64,000 bases of DNA from Noviherbaspirillum sp. UKPF54. GTDB lineage: Bacteria; Pseudomonadota; Gammaproteobacteria; Burkholderiales; Burkholderiaceae_D. Below the pieces are notes generated by a model. That model was not told where the DNA came from and made no database searches. It saw only the letters and a program-made list of their open reading frames with translations. The stretch is from contig NZ_CP040128.1 of the NCBI RefSeq assembly GCF_007874125.1, positions 1,860,001 to 1,924,000 on the forward strand, read 5' to 3'. A program made the translations under genes and the position numbers. Below, one piece after another: positions 16,856 through 26,099 of the stretch (positions are counted from its first letter, which is position 1; every line of letters starts with the position of its first letter).

Positions 16856-18469
16856 ATGATGCGAGACGCGCGAGCAGCCGTTCCCACCTTGCGACCGGCG
16901 GCACTGGCCATTGCCGCTGCGGTAGTGTTATTACCGGCATGCAAACATCCGCCGCCCGCGCAAACAGCGATCGCCGTGCCGGCTAGCGCCGCAGTCCCCG
17001 CTCCCGCCGCCGCCGCGGCAACCGACCGTTACGATCCGGCGCGCATGCAGTTCGGCGGCCCGCCGTCGACCACCACCAACGAGCGCCATACCGGACCGTT
17101 CGCGGCCGGCAGCGCGGTCAGCATCGGCCCGGTGGTCAAGCCGCTGGTGCCCGATCAGGTCAAGGAAGTGCGACTCGATACCACGCACAAGATCATCGAA
17201 ATCGCGCCCGGCGTAAAATTCAGCGCATGGACCTTCGGCGACACGGTGCCGGGCCCGGTGGTGCGGGCGCGCGTAGGTGACCGGATCAAGTTTTCCATGA
17301 CCAACCGTTCCGACGAGGCGGTGCCCGGCGTGCGCGTGACGGCCGCGCCGATGATGCACTCAATGGATTTCCACTCGGCGATGGTATCGCCGCAGGATAA
17401 ATATCATTCGATCGCGCCGGGGCAGACCATCAACTTCGAATTCACGGCGAACTATCCGGGTGTGTACATGTACCACTGCGGCACGCCGATGGTGCTGGAA
17501 CACATCGCCTCCGGCATGTACGGCATGATGATCGTCGAACCGCGCGAAGGCTATCCGACCAAGGCCGACCGCGAATACGCGATCGTGCAGAGCGAGTTCT
17601 ACACCAAGCCCGACCCCGATAAGCACAAGGTCGACGGCACGCCGCTGTATGTTCTGGATGGCGACCGGGTGCGCGCCAAGGCGCCGACCTATACCGTCTT
17701 CAACGGCCGCTACAACGGCTTCGTCGACAATCCGCTGCCGGCCAAGCCGGGCGAGCGGGTGCGGCTGTTCGTGCTCAACGTGGGCCCCTCCAACACGTCC
17801 AGTTTCCACGTGGTGGGCACCATCTTCGACCGTGTCTGGATCGAGGGCAATCCGGACAACCAGTTCCGCGGCATGCAGACCGTGCTGCTCGGATCGTCCA
17901 ACAGCGCGATCACGGAATTCATCGTGCCCGAAGCCGGCAGCTACGTCATGGTCGACCACCATTTCGCCAACGCCTCGCAGGGCGCGATCGGCCTGATCGC
18001 CGCCGGCGGCAAGGCGGAAGGCCCGGCCGCGCACGACAACGAGCACCACAACATCCCCGCCACCTCCGTGCCAACCGATCCGGTGGCCGTCAAGGGCAAG
18101 CTCGACTTCGAATCGAAGTGCCTGGCCTGCCACTCGATCGGCGGCGGCCCGAAGCTCGGCCCGGACCTGTACGGCGTGAGCAAGCGGCGCAGCGAAGCCT
18201 GGCTGAGACGCTGGCTGAAATCGCCCGAGCAGATGTTGCAAAGCGACTCGCAGGCCAAGGAAATGCTGGCGAAATGGAAGGTGCCGATGCCCAACCAGAA
18301 CCTGGGCGACCAGGAGATCGCCCAGTACATCGCCTATTTCAAGTGGGCCGACCAGAACCTGCAGCCACAGGGCAGGACGCAGCCGCAGCCCGCCGCGCCG
18401 GGAACCGCGCTGCCGCCGTCGCAGACGCGTTCGGCCACGCCCATGCCGCCGCCGGGCAGAGACCAATGA
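16856..18469 (+). CDS. nirK: Copper nitrite reductase with C-terminal cytochrome c domain, lipoprotein
   Basis: NirK reduces nitrite to NO in the periplasm. The start chosen (16856) has GGAGG seven bases upstream. A lipoprotein signal ends at LLPAC (Cys29), so the enzyme is probably membrane-anchored. Two cupredoxin domains follow: MDFHSAM and YHCGTPMVLEHIASGMYG carry type 1 and type 2 copper ligands, and SSFHVVGTIFDRVW and VDHHFANAS lie in the second domain. Residues after about 415 form a cytochrome c domain (CLACH, then MPNQNL). This three-domain layout is known from Ralstonia pickettii NirK, where the haem donates to the type 1 copper. A Pro/Gln-rich tail ends the 537-residue protein. Confidence 0.92.
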   Translation: MMRDARAAVPTLRPAALAIAAAVVLLPACKHPPPAQTAIAVPASAAVPAPAAAAATDRYDPARMQFGGPPSTTTNERHTGPFAAGSAVSIGPVVKPLVPDQVKEVRLDTTHKIIEIAPGVKFSAWTFGDTVPGPVVRARVGDRIKFSMTNRSDEAVPGVRVTAAPMMHSMDFHSAMVSPQDKYHSIAPGQTINFEFTANYPGVYMYHCGTPMVLEHIASGMYGMMIVEPREGYPTKADREYAIVQSEFYTKPDPDKHKVDGTPLYVLDGDRVRAKAPTYTVFNGRYNGFVDNPLPAKPGERVRLFVLNVGPSNTSSFHVVGTIFDRVWIEGNPDNQFRGMQTVLLGSSNSAITEFIVPEAGSYVMVDHHFANASQGAIGLIAAGGKAEGPAAHDNEHHNIPATSVPTDPVAVKGKLDFESKCLACHSIGGGPKLGPDLYGVSKRRSEAWLRRWLKSPEQMLQSDSQAKEMLAKWKVPMPNQNLGDQEIAQYIAYFKWADQNLQPQGRTQPQPAAPGTALPPSQTRSATPMPPPGRDQ

Positions 18470-18891
18470 GAACGCTCGCCAATGCGTTGGGTCCGCTGTG
18501 TCTCGTCGCGGCGCTGGCGGGCACAGGTCCCGCTGGCGCCTGCGGCGTCTGCATCGATGACAAGGTCGCAGCCGTCTATGACCATGAGCAGGTGACGCGG
18601 GCCTTGAACAAGGGACGGGTGGTGGTGGTCTGCGAGCTGTCCGGGGCGCAGGAAGCCGGACAGCTCGCGCAACAGGCCGGGCGGGCGGCGCAGGGCTTGT
18701 CCGGCGTCGAGGCGGGCAGCGTGCGCGCCTCGCGGGAGTTGCCGGTGCTGTCGTTCGTACTCGATCCCGCGGCGCAGGCGCCGGAAACGGCGGTCGACGG
18801 CTTGCGCCAGCGCCTGCTGCGGCAAGGCATCACGCCAAGCTTATTGAAGGTGCTGCGGGCGCAACCGGCGCCGGAAAGGAGCGGCACCTGA
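18466..18891 (+). CDS. Small secreted protein coupled to nirK
   Basis: The start codon overlaps the nirK stop (ATGA), implying translational coupling. The 141-residue product has a signal peptide (about residues 1-24, cleavage after a GPAGA-type site). The mature protein starts CGVCIDDKVAAVYDHEQV, with a CxxC pair at its very N-terminus. The rest has alternating strands and helices (RVVVVCEL, LPVLSFVLD) and a C-terminal helix QRLLRQGITPSLLKVL. I do not recognise the family. A role in copper delivery or maturation of NirK is possible from the CxxC pair and the coupling but is not shown. Confidence 0.75.
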   Translation: MRTLANALGPLCLVAALAGTGPAGACGVCIDDKVAAVYDHEQVTRALNKGRVVVVCELSGAQEAGQLAQQAGRAAQGLSGVEAGSVRASRELPVLSFVLDPAAQAPETAVDGLRQRLLRQGITPSLLKVLRAQPAPERSGT

Positions 18892-18922
18892 ACTGCCCGG
18901 CGCCAGTCTCGGCGGAGCTATC

Positions 18923-20044
18923 TCAGAACATCCCCTGGCTGCCCGGATAGTCGAGCTGCAGCCGGCGGTGCAGCGAACGCGCCGCCAGCAGCGCATCGCG
19001 CAGGAACCAGCGGTCGGAGCGGTCGAGCTCGCGCGGATCGAGGTGGTTGTGCATTTCCAGTCCGAGCCGATAGCTGCGCTGCTGGATCTTCAGCCGCAGC
19101 ATCTGTACGAAATAAAATGCCCTGATCCATCTTTCGGCATCGTTCGGATGCAGCCGGTGCGTGTTGACCGCCTGCCGGAAGCGTTCGGCGGTATTGCTGG
19201 CATGGCTGCCGCTGGCGAGCCCGTAGATGCGCGCGGCGTCAACGAACAAGGTGGCCACGCCGACCTTCAGGTCGATGGTGCCCGGGTACTTTCCGTGCTT
19301 GTCGACGACGAACCGGTTGAACAGGCCGAGCGGAATTTCGCGCTTCATCGCGTTGGCCGCCATCTGGAACTGGAAGCGCGGGTTGGCCGCCGCTTCCCGT
19401 GCCAGCCAGTCGCCCAGCTCCCCGGCCAGCTCCGTGGCGCCATGCAATGGACGCAGGTCGAAGAAGATGCTCGCATTGAGCAAGGCTTGCGGATCGCCCT
19501 CGATGATCCAGTTGCGGAAACGCTCCTTCCACTCGGACAGGCTCAGGCACCATTGCGGATTGCTCGCCATGACCTCGCCGGTGCAGAGCGGGAAACCGCA
19601 TGCATCCAGCGCGGCGTTGATGCGTTGCGCGAGCGGCAGCATTTTCGCGCGCAAGGCATCGGAGTCCGTATCGCCGGCGAAGATGATGCCGTTGTCCTGG
19701 TCGCTCGACAAGGTCTGTTCCTGCCGCCCTTCGCTGCCGAGCGATATCCAGCACCAGCGCACGCCGTCCATTCCGGTTCCGGCGCTGACGACCTCGACCA
19801 CGCGCCGCGTCAGCATATCGTTGAGCACGGAAATGAACAGGGTCATCGCGCGCGCGGCCTGCGTCTGGTCAACCAGGCGATGCACCAGCTCCTGGCTCCG
19901 CCGTGCCGCCAGCAGCAGTCCGGCCTCGTCGTCCGCGGCGGCCACGGCGCGCTGCACCTGCCGCAGCTCCGCTTCGAATTGCGCGGCCGGGATTCCCTCC
20001 GGCAGGGAGATCCGGTCGAGGTCCGGCGAGATGGTATCGGTCAT
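18923..20044 (-). CDS. DUF294-type putative nucleotidyltransferase
   Basis: The 373-residue protein has the DUF294 nucleotidyltransferase-like core with the signature GSEGRQEQTLSSDQDNGI (about residues 102-119), in which Gly-Ser and the Asp pair match the Pol-beta superfamily active site, and the DUF294 C-terminal helical domain after about residue 220. Many relatives carry N-terminal cyclic-nucleotide-binding and CBS domains; here the N-terminus is only a short helical segment, so the sensor part is absent or supplied by a partner. It lies 12 bp after the exonuclease fusion gene. In other bacteria DUF294 and exonuclease genes also accompany actP-like symporter genes. Confidence 0.85.
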   Translation of the reverse strand: MTDTISPDLDRISLPEGIPAAQFEAELRQVQRAVAAADDEAGLLLAARRSQELVHRLVDQTQAARAMTLFISVLNDMLTRRVVEVVSAGTGMDGVRWCWISLGSEGRQEQTLSSDQDNGIIFAGDTDSDALRAKMLPLAQRINAALDACGFPLCTGEVMASNPQWCLSLSEWKERFRNWIIEGDPQALLNASIFFDLRPLHGATELAGELGDWLAREAAANPRFQFQMAANAMKREIPLGLFNRFVVDKHGKYPGTIDLKVGVATLFVDAARIYGLASGSHASNTAERFRQAVNTHRLHPNDAERWIRAFYFVQMLRLKIQQRSYRLGLEMHNHLDPRELDRSDRWFLRDALLAARSLHRRLQLDYPGSQGMF

Positions 20045-20056
20045 GGCGCGCGTCGT

Positions 20057-22216
20057 TCAGTAGCGGATGCGGGCATAGGCGGTCTGCTGCGCGGCGTCTA
20101 GCGCTTGCCGCAGAGTGACGATGCCCTTTTCCGCCAGCAGCGGAATCATCTTGAGGAACACTTCGGCGGTAACGGAAGCATCGCCCAGCGCGGTGTGGCG
20201 CCCGACGATATCGACGCCGAAGCGGCGGGCGAGCGCTTCCAGCGTATGCTGCTCCTGGTTCGGATGAACCACCTGCGACAGCAGCAGCGTGTCGAGCACC
20301 GGCTGGCTGAAGCGCACTCCCGTCTGCGCCTCCTTCATCTGCAGGAACTTCATGTCGAAGGCCGCATTGTGCCCCACCAGCACGGTATCCTCGGCAAAGC
20401 GGTGAAACTGCGGCAGCACTTCGGCTATCCGCGGCCGGCCTTTGAGCATGGCGTCGGTGATGCCGTGGATGGCGGTCGATTCCGGCCGCAGGAACTGCCC
20501 CGGCTGCACCAGCTGGTCGAAGCTTTCCTGCTCCAGCATGCGCCCGTTCACGATGCGCACCGCGCCGATCGATATGATCTCGTCGCCGTCGGCGGGATGC
20601 AGTCCGGTCGTCTCGGTATCGAATACGGTGTAGTGCAGCGCGGTCAGCGGCCGTTCTTCCAGGGCGGCATCCTGGCCGGACTGGCGGAAAAGGTCGAAGT
20701 CGTAGAACTCGGGCCGCCCCGGCGGCAGCACGCCGATATCCACCGGAGCGCGCCGCTCCGCCAGCGGCAGCAGAATTCGGAAGTACGACATCGAGCCCGC
20801 CGGATCGAACTGATACACCACCTCGCCGCCGTGCGAGGCAACCACCGACGACAGCGTCACGTCAGACTGGCCGACGCTCAGCTGCAGCGATTCGTTTTCC
20901 CACGAACGCAGGGTATCGGCCGACAACGGCTCGCCGCTCCAGCCCAGCTCCAGATGAGCCAGGCGCCCCACCCGCCGCAAGCCGATGCGCAATTGCGCAA
21001 CCGCCTTCTCATGCGTCAGGCGATGCGCCAGGTAGGTCAGCGTATGCGCGAGCGCATAGCTGTCGACCTGCAGCCACAGCGCTCCTTCATCGCCGCCCGC
21101 GCGGGCATCGTCGTCGAGCACGGCATTGTCAAGCCGGCGCAGCAGCAGCGCCAGCAGGTCATCGCCGCGCATCTCTTCCAGCCGCCACTGGCCGCCGTGA
21201 TCCCCCGCACGCTGCCGGTCCGCATCCTCGATCTGCCGCGTCAGGCGCTGCGACTCGTGGTCGATGATGCCGATGAATTGCTGGCGCTTGTACTCGCTCA
21301 GTTCCGGGAAATCCTGCATGATCTCCACCGAGGCGCGGATATTGGCCAGCATGTCGCGCGTTTCGTGCGTCAGCAGCTGTTGCAGACGTTCGTGCCGGAT
21401 TTCCGCCTCGACCTTTCGGGTGATGTCGTCGAGCGTCAGGACGAACCCGTTCATGGTCCGCTCGTTGTCGACGACCGGCGCCATGTGGGCCCGCACGATG
21501 ATCCGGCCTTCGTTCAGGCTGGTCACGAATACCGAAAGCGGGCCGGTGCCCTCTTCCGGGTGCTGCAGCTGGTACTGGACCTGTTCCAGCGCGTGGACGA
21601 TCAGGCCGCGCTCGAGCAGGCCGAACACGGAGCGCCCGAGCCCGACCGGCGCGGCTCTGGCCGCGCCGCCCTGCGCCACCTCGAACAGTTTTCTGGCGCG
21701 GGAGTTGCAGAGCAGGATGCGGCCTTCGAGGTTGCACACCAATACCCCCTGCGCCAGTTCCGACATCAGCGCGGCGAGCCGGTTGCGCTCCTCTGCCAGC
21801 GCCGCGTTGGCCGCTTCGATTTTCGCCTGCACGTCGTCGTGCAGCCGCTGGTGCGACGTAGCCAGCGTGTTGAGTTTCGCGCCGAGCTCCCGCACCTCGC
21901 GCGCTCCCGTCGGCGCGATCCGGTAGCCGGGATTGCTCATCAATAGCACGGCTTCTTCCGCCATGCGCGCCATCGGCGCCAGGTAGCGCCCGATCAGGGC
22001 TTTCAGCGCCCACGCCTGCGCGCTCACCAGCAGCAGCGCCAGCAACAGCATCGGCACAGCCCGCTGCAGCAGCAGTTGTTCGAACAGCTCGCGCTGCGCC
22101 GCGTCGCGATCGGCCACGATGACGAAGAAAAAACCGCCGACGATGGCCAGCTGCGACGCGAACATCAGCGCCAGCAGCAGCCAGAAACGGTATTTGAAAA
22201 ATATCCTGCGTATCAT
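20057..22216 (-). CDS. Membrane sensor-kinase-like protein fused to a DnaQ-type 3'-5' exonuclease
   Basis: The 719-residue protein has two membrane segments (about residues 10-34 and 50-72), a HAMP-like linker, a PAS-like domain (about 150-270), a dimerisation-helix-like region with THETRDMLANIRAS, and a degenerate ATPase-like domain (ending SHGGEVVYQFDPAG...YFRILLPLA) without recognisable N and G boxes. The C-terminal 190 residues are a complete DEDDh exonuclease: FDTETTGLHP (about 532), HNAAFDMKF (about 615) and HTALGDA (about 672). The start overlaps the stop of the response regulator gene. Tethering a proofreading-type nuclease to a membrane sensor suggests nucleotide or nucleic-acid turnover controlled by a signal (inference). 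Confidence 0.85.
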   Translation of the reverse strand: MIRRIFFKYRFWLLLALMFASQLAIVGGFFFVIVADRDAAQRELFEQLLLQRAVPMLLLALLLVSAQAWALKALIGRYLAPMARMAEEAVLLMSNPGYRIAPTGAREVRELGAKLNTLATSHQRLHDDVQAKIEAANAALAEERNRLAALMSELAQGVLVCNLEGRILLCNSRARKLFEVAQGGAARAAPVGLGRSVFGLLERGLIVHALEQVQYQLQHPEEGTGPLSVFVTSLNEGRIIVRAHMAPVVDNERTMNGFVLTLDDITRKVEAEIRHERLQQLLTHETRDMLANIRASVEIMQDFPELSEYKRQQFIGIIDHESQRLTRQIEDADRQRAGDHGGQWRLEEMRGDDLLALLLRRLDNAVLDDDARAGGDEGALWLQVDSYALAHTLTYLAHRLTHEKAVAQLRIGLRRVGRLAHLELGWSGEPLSADTLRSWENESLQLSVGQSDVTLSSVVASHGGEVVYQFDPAGSMSYFRILLPLAERRAPVDIGVLPPGRPEFYDFDLFRQSGQDAALEERPLTALHYTVFDTETTGLHPADGDEIISIGAVRIVNGRMLEQESFDQLVQPGQFLRPESTAIHGITDAMLKGRPRIAEVLPQFHRFAEDTVLVGHNAAFDMKFLQMKEAQTGVRFSQPVLDTLLLSQVVHPNQEQHTLEALARRFGVDIVGRHTALGDASVTAEVFLKMIPLLAEKGIVTLRQALDAAQQTAYARIRY

Positions 22217-22587
22217 GTGTTTGCCGCCAGCAGCTCGCCCACCGTGGCCATCAGCTGCCGGGTGGAGAATGGCTTGGTCATGTACGCGTCGGCGCCGAGC
22301 GCCAGCCCCTTGCTGACATCGACGTCACGCGCCTTGGCCGACAGCATCAGGATTCTCACCGGGTTCCAGTCGCTTCTTTCCCGGATCTTGCGGCACACCT
22401 CGTAGCCATCCATCGCCGGCATCACCACATCCAGCAGCACTAGGTCGGGCCGGAACGTTTCCATCCGTTGCAGGGCTTGCTCTCCGTCGTGCGCGAGCGC
22501 GACCTCATAACCGCGCTGCTGCATGAGGAATTCGAGCGATATGACGATATTCGGTTCGTCGTCGACAATCAGTATTTTCCTGGCCAT
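22213..22587 (-). CDS. Single-domain response regulator
   Basis: This 124-residue protein is only a receiver domain: acidic pocket DDE at residues 9-11, phospho-acceptor Asp53 (LVLLDVVMPAMDGYE), a Ser in LMLSAKA and Lys in YMTKPF. There is no output domain, so it probably acts by protein-protein contact. Its stop overlaps the start of the membrane sensor/exonuclease gene, which suggests the two work together. The open frame extends upstream, but the ATG at 22587 gives the correct receiver N-terminus (MARKILIVDDEPN). Confidence 0.92.
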   Translation of the reverse strand: MARKILIVDDEPNIVISLEFLMQQRGYEVALAHDGEQALQRMETFRPDLVLLDVVMPAMDGYEVCRKIRERSDWNPVRILMLSAKARDVDVSKGLALGADAYMTKPFSTRQLMATVGELLAANT

Positions 22588-22645
22588 CCAATATGTCTCC
22601 GCTTGCGGCGACCGGCGCGGGCAAAAACCGCGCTCCATAAGCAAA

Positions 22646-22667
22646 CCCCGGGAACGGCGTCCCGGGG
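22646..22667 (-). terminator. Stem-loop downstream of actP
   Basis: CCCCGGGA (22646-22653) and TCCCGGGG (22660-22667) form a perfect 8-bp stem with a six-base loop, followed on the minus strand by TTTGCTTA. It lies about 60 bp after the actP stop and before the response regulator start. It is probably a weak terminator that separates actP from the signalling genes. Confidence 0.55.
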
Positions 22668-22730
22668 CTCGCGGTCCGCCTTGTCGGGCGGCCGTGCCGG
22701 CGCAAGCCGGCTGCATCAGCAGCAGTTGTG

Positions 22731-24395
22731 TCAGTGGCCGGACGCGGCGGCCGCGCCGATACCGGTTTCGGAACGCACTTTCTGCGCCGGGTAGCCGGCG
22801 CGGTCGGCACGGGCACGCTCGCTGTTGTCGAGGATCGAGAACAGCCAGATGCCGATGAAGCCGACGGCCATCGAGAACAGTGCCGGCGAAGTGTACGGGA
22901 AGATCGCTTCCTTGTAGCCGAACACGTCGACCCACACCGACTTCGAGATCACCGTGAGAACGACTGCGGTGATCAGCCCGAGGAAGCCGCCGATGGTGGC
23001 GCCGCGGGTGGTGCAGTCCTTCCACAGCACCGACATGAACAATACCGGGAAGTTGGCCGACGCCGCGATTGCGAATGCCAGCGACACCATGAACGCGATG
23101 TTCTGCTTCTCGAACACGATGCCCAGCACGACCGCGATGATACCCAGCACGACGGTGGTCATGCGCGACACGCGCAGTTCGCTGGCGCTGCTTGCCTGCC
23201 CCTTCTTGATCACGGTCGCGTACAAGTCATGCGATACCGCCGATGCGCCCGACAGCGTCAGTCCGGCCACCACGGCGAGAATCGTCGCGAACGCCACCGC
23301 CGAAATGAAGCCGAGGAAGACGTTGCCACCAACGGCCTTGGCCAAATGGATAGCGGCCATGTTGGTGCCGCCCAGCAGCTTGCCGGCCGCGTCCTTGAAC
23401 TCGGGATTGGTGCTGACCATGACGATTGCGCCAAAACCGATGATGAAGGTCAGGATGTAGAAGTAGGCGATCCAGGTGGTTGCCCAGAACACGGACTTGC
23501 GTGCCTCCTTTGCGCTCGGGACGGTAAAGAAGCGCATCAGGATATGCGGCAGGCCGGCGGTGCCGAACATGAGCGCCATGCCGAACGAGATAGCGGAAAT
23601 CGGGTCCTTGATGAAAGTGCCGGGGCCCATGATCTCGTTTTTCTTCGTGTGCACTTCAACCGACTTGGCAAACAACGCTTCCGGGCTGAAGTTGAACTGC
23701 GCCATCACGACGAAGGCCATGAAGGTTGCGCCGCCCAGCAGCATGATGGCCTTGATGATCTGCACCCAGGTGGTGGCGGTCATGCCGCCGAACAGCACGT
23801 ACACCATCATCAGCGTGCCGACGATGACCACCGCGATCCAGTATTCGAGGCCAAACAGCAGCTTGATCAGCTGGCCGGCGCCGACCATCTGCGCAATCAG
23901 GTAGAACGCCACGACGACCAGCGTACCCGAGGCCGCGAATGCACGGATCGGCGTCTGCTGGAAGCGGTAGGCCGCCACGTCGGCAAAGGTGAAGCGCCCC
24001 AGATTGCGCAGGCGCTCGGCCATCAGGAAGGTGATCACCGGCCAGCCGACCAGGAAGCCGATCGAATAGATCAGGCCGTCGTAGCCGTTGGAGAACACGG
24101 CGGCCGAAATACCGAGGAAGGATGCGGCCGACATGTAGTCGCCGGCAATCGCCAGGCCGTTCTGGAAGCCGGTGATGCCGCCGCCCGCGGTATAGAAGTC
24201 GGCAGCCGACTTGGTCTTCGCGGCGGCCCACTTGGTGATGAAGAGCGTGAAGATCACGAACACGCCGAACATACCGATGGCGGTCCAGTTGGTGGCCTGC
24301 TTTTCAGCCTGGCCGAGGTCGGCGCCGGCCGCATAAGCGGCGCCGGCGGCGGCAAACAATGCCAGGGAAGCCAATACTCGATTCATCTTCTGCAT
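22731..24395 (-). CDS. actP: Sodium:solute symporter, ActP type
   Basis: The 554-residue protein has an N-terminal signal-like segment and about 13 membrane helices of the SSS family, with family motifs [34 protein letters not shown] and [17 protein letters not shown]. ActP proteins import acetate and related short organic acids with cations. It overlaps the stop of the small DUF485 gene (TAATG), the usual yjcH-actP arrangement. It may supply carbon for respiration in this neighbourhood. The exact substrate cannot be read from sequence. Confidence 0.92.
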   Translation of the reverse strand: MQKMNRVLASLALFAAAGAAYAAGADLGQAEKQATNWTAIGMFGVFVIFTLFITKWAAAKTKSAADFYTAGGGITGFQNGLAIAGDYMSAASFLGISAAVFSNGYDGLIYSIGFLVGWPVITFLMAERLRNLGRFTFADVAAYRFQQTPIRAFAASGTLVVVAFYLIAQMVGAGQLIKLLFGLEYWIAVVIVGTLMMVYVLFGGMTATTWVQIIKAIMLLGGATFMAFVVMAQFNFSPEALFAKSVEVHTKKNEIMGPGTFIKDPISAISFGMALMFGTAGLPHILMRFFTVPSAKEARKSVFWATTWIAYFYILTFIIGFGAIVMVSTNPEFKDAAGKLLGGTNMAAIHLAKAVGGNVFLGFISAVAFATILAVVAGLTLSGASAVSHDLYATVIKKGQASSASELRVSRMTTVVLGIIAVVLGIVFEKQNIAFMVSLAFAIAASANFPVLFMSVLWKDCTTRGATIGGFLGLITAVVLTVISKSVWVDVFGYKEAIFPYTSPALFSMAVGFIGIWLFSILDNSERARADRAGYPAQKVRSETGIGAAAASGH

Positions 24396-24700
24396 TACAG
24401 CACCTCTTTGCGAATGGCGGCGGTCATCTCGTCGAACTCGCTGTTAGCGCGCCGAACGTAAATACCCGTGATCACGACAGTAAACACAATGACGAACAGG
24501 CCAACCGGCATGCCCCAGGTCATGACGCCGCCGCCCATCTTCGCGGCCAGCAGCTCCTTTTTGAAGGCAATCAGCAAAATGAAGCCGTAGTACACGACCA
24601 TCATGATTGCGGTGAGCGTCCATCCATATGACGAACGAGTCGTTACCAGCCTCTGGTAAGTCGGGTTCGACTGGATTTTTTGAACAATGTCGTCTTCCAT
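24395..24700 (-). CDS. DUF485 small membrane protein, YjcH type
   Basis: The 101-residue product has two membrane helices (about residues 26-46 and 62-82) and the DUF485 pattern [18 protein letters not shown]. The start at 24700 is supported by AGGAG eight bases upstream; the longer open frame has no such site. It overlaps actP, and this pair is conserved in many proteobacteria. Its biochemical role is unknown; an accessory function for the symporter is assumed. Confidence 0.9.
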   Translation of the reverse strand: MEDDIVQKIQSNPTYQRLVTTRSSYGWTLTAIMMVVYYGFILLIAFKKELLAAKMGGGVMTWGMPVGLFVIVFTVVITGIYVRRANSEFDEMTAAIRKEVL

Positions 24701-24922
24701 CTGCACATCTCCTAGTCTCTGTTGGAATATTTTCTTGCAGTTTTGTGCAGCATATTCGGATTGGCTTACGGTTCGCTTACCAAAAACGCGCGACACAAAA
24801 AATTGGCTGCGACCGGGAAACGGTGCTAAAGAGACGTGACAAGAGGAATTGCACCTATGGAAGTACTGCATGCCGATCTTTCCCGTCCAGGCGGGCATTC
24901 ATCGGCGGAAGCGGTATGTAAT

Positions 24923-24945
24923 CCCCGGCGAGCCGATTGCCGGGG
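24923..24945. terminator. Hairpin downstream of the apbE gene
   Basis: CCCCGGC (24923-24929) and GCCGGGG (24939-24945) form a 7-bp stem. On the plus strand it is followed by AAAAA, and on the minus strand by ATTACA, so it is not a classical terminator for the leftward apbE gene. It lies between apbE and the DUF485 promoter region and may mark the end of the nos cluster. Confidence 0.4.
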
Positions 24946-24989
24946 AAAAAGGCACGCAAGGAACAGGGGTTCAGTTGCCTGAAAGGAGA

Positions 24990-26015
24990 TCAACCGGGTT
25001 GCGATGCGCCGGCAAGGCGCTCGCGCATGGCCGGCGTCATGTCGACATTGTGCTCGGCGTCGATCAGCATCACTTCTTGCAACCCGAGATGCTGCGCCAT
25101 TTCCTTCCAGCGTGCCGGTCCGGCGACGAACAGCGGCTTGGAGTTACCGTCCGAACGCAGGCCGACGTCCTTGCCGCCGGATGTGATGATGGTCACCGAC
25201 GCAACGACATCGGTGGTCTGTCCGGTGCGCGGATCGATGATATGCGGATGGCGCTTTCCATCCTTCATGAAATAGCGCTGGTAATCGCCGCTGGTGCCGA
25301 CCGCCTCGTTGTTCGCCAGCGCGATGGTGGCTACGGTGCCTTCCGAGCGCGGATCACGGATGCCGACGCGCCATGGGCGATCGCCGGGCCGTCCGATCGC
25401 GATGATATTGCCGCCGACATTGACCAGCGCAGCTTTCACGTGCGCGTCGCGCAGGATGCGCGCGGCGCGATCCAGCGCATAGCCTTTGGCGTAGCCGCCG
25501 AGGTCCAGCATGACCGCCTTGTTCCGGCTTGAAATCCGTGTGCCGTCAAACACCAGGTCAGTCATGCGCGGGTTGGCGTCGACCCAGCGCCTGATCTCGT
25601 CCTGGCTCGGACCGTGCTCGGTGATGTCGCTGCTCTGGAATCCCCACAGGCGGATCAGGTGGCCGATCGCCGGGTTGAAAAGGTTCTGCGATTGTTCCGC
25701 CAGCTCGGTCGCCGATTTCAGCAGCGTGACCATTTCCTCGTCGGCCTGGAACGTCTCGCCGCGCGCGATGGCATCGTTCAGCGCGGTAAGCTGGCTCGGC
25801 TGCCAGGCGTGGAACTTGTGGTGCAGCCGGTCGAATTCCTTCAGTACTTCGGTACCCAGTTCATGCGCGCGCTGCTCCGACTCGCCGTAGACGCTGACCT
25901 CTACCTGCGTGCCGAACACATGTCCCTGGGTGCGGTAAACCGCATCATTGCGGCCGCAGCCCAACAACAACAGCGTCAGCAGCGCTGCCGCCAGCCATGA
26001 TCCCGCCTTACGCAT
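24990..26015 (-). CDS. nosX: ApbE-family FMN transferase (NosX), lipoprotein
   Basis: ApbE/NosX attaches FMN covalently to a Thr of a target flavoprotein in the periplasm; in nos clusters the target is NosR. The start used (26015) gives a lipoprotein signal with lipobox LLGC (Cys20). ApbE features include HVFGTQVEVSVYG, FNPAIGHLIRLWGF, LDLGGYAKGYALD and the metal/FAD region TSGDYQRYF...HIIDPRTG. The product has 341 residues, a typical length. It is the last gene of the cluster, beyond a strong terminator after the cytochrome gene, so it depends on read-through or its own promoter. Confidence 0.92.
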   Translation of the reverse strand: MRKAGSWLAAALLTLLLLGCGRNDAVYRTQGHVFGTQVEVSVYGESEQRAHELGTEVLKEFDRLHHKFHAWQPSQLTALNDAIARGETFQADEEMVTLLKSATELAEQSQNLFNPAIGHLIRLWGFQSSDITEHGPSQDEIRRWVDANPRMTDLVFDGTRISSRNKAVMLDLGGYAKGYALDRAARILRDAHVKAALVNVGGNIIAIGRPGDRPWRVGIRDPRSEGTVATIALANNEAVGTSGDYQRYFMKDGKRHPHIIDPRTGQTTDVVASVTIITSGGKDVGLRSDGNSKPLFVAGPARWKEMAQHLGLQEVMLIDAEHNVDMTPAMRERLAGASQPG

Positions 26016-26047
26016 GCCCGCAAACTCCGTACATCCATTTTTGCAAT

Positions 26048-26087
26048 AAAAAACGCCGGCCGCGCTGGTGATGAGCGACGGCCGGCG
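26048..26087 (-). terminator. Rho-independent terminator after the cytochrome gene
   Basis: On the minus strand, CGCCGGCCG (26079-26087 reversed) and CGGCCGGCG (26054-26062 reversed) form a 9-bp stem followed by a six-T run (26048-26053). It begins 12 bp after the cytochrome stop and separates it from apbE/nosX. Confidence 0.88.
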
Positions 26088-26099
26088 CATGACGTGCTA

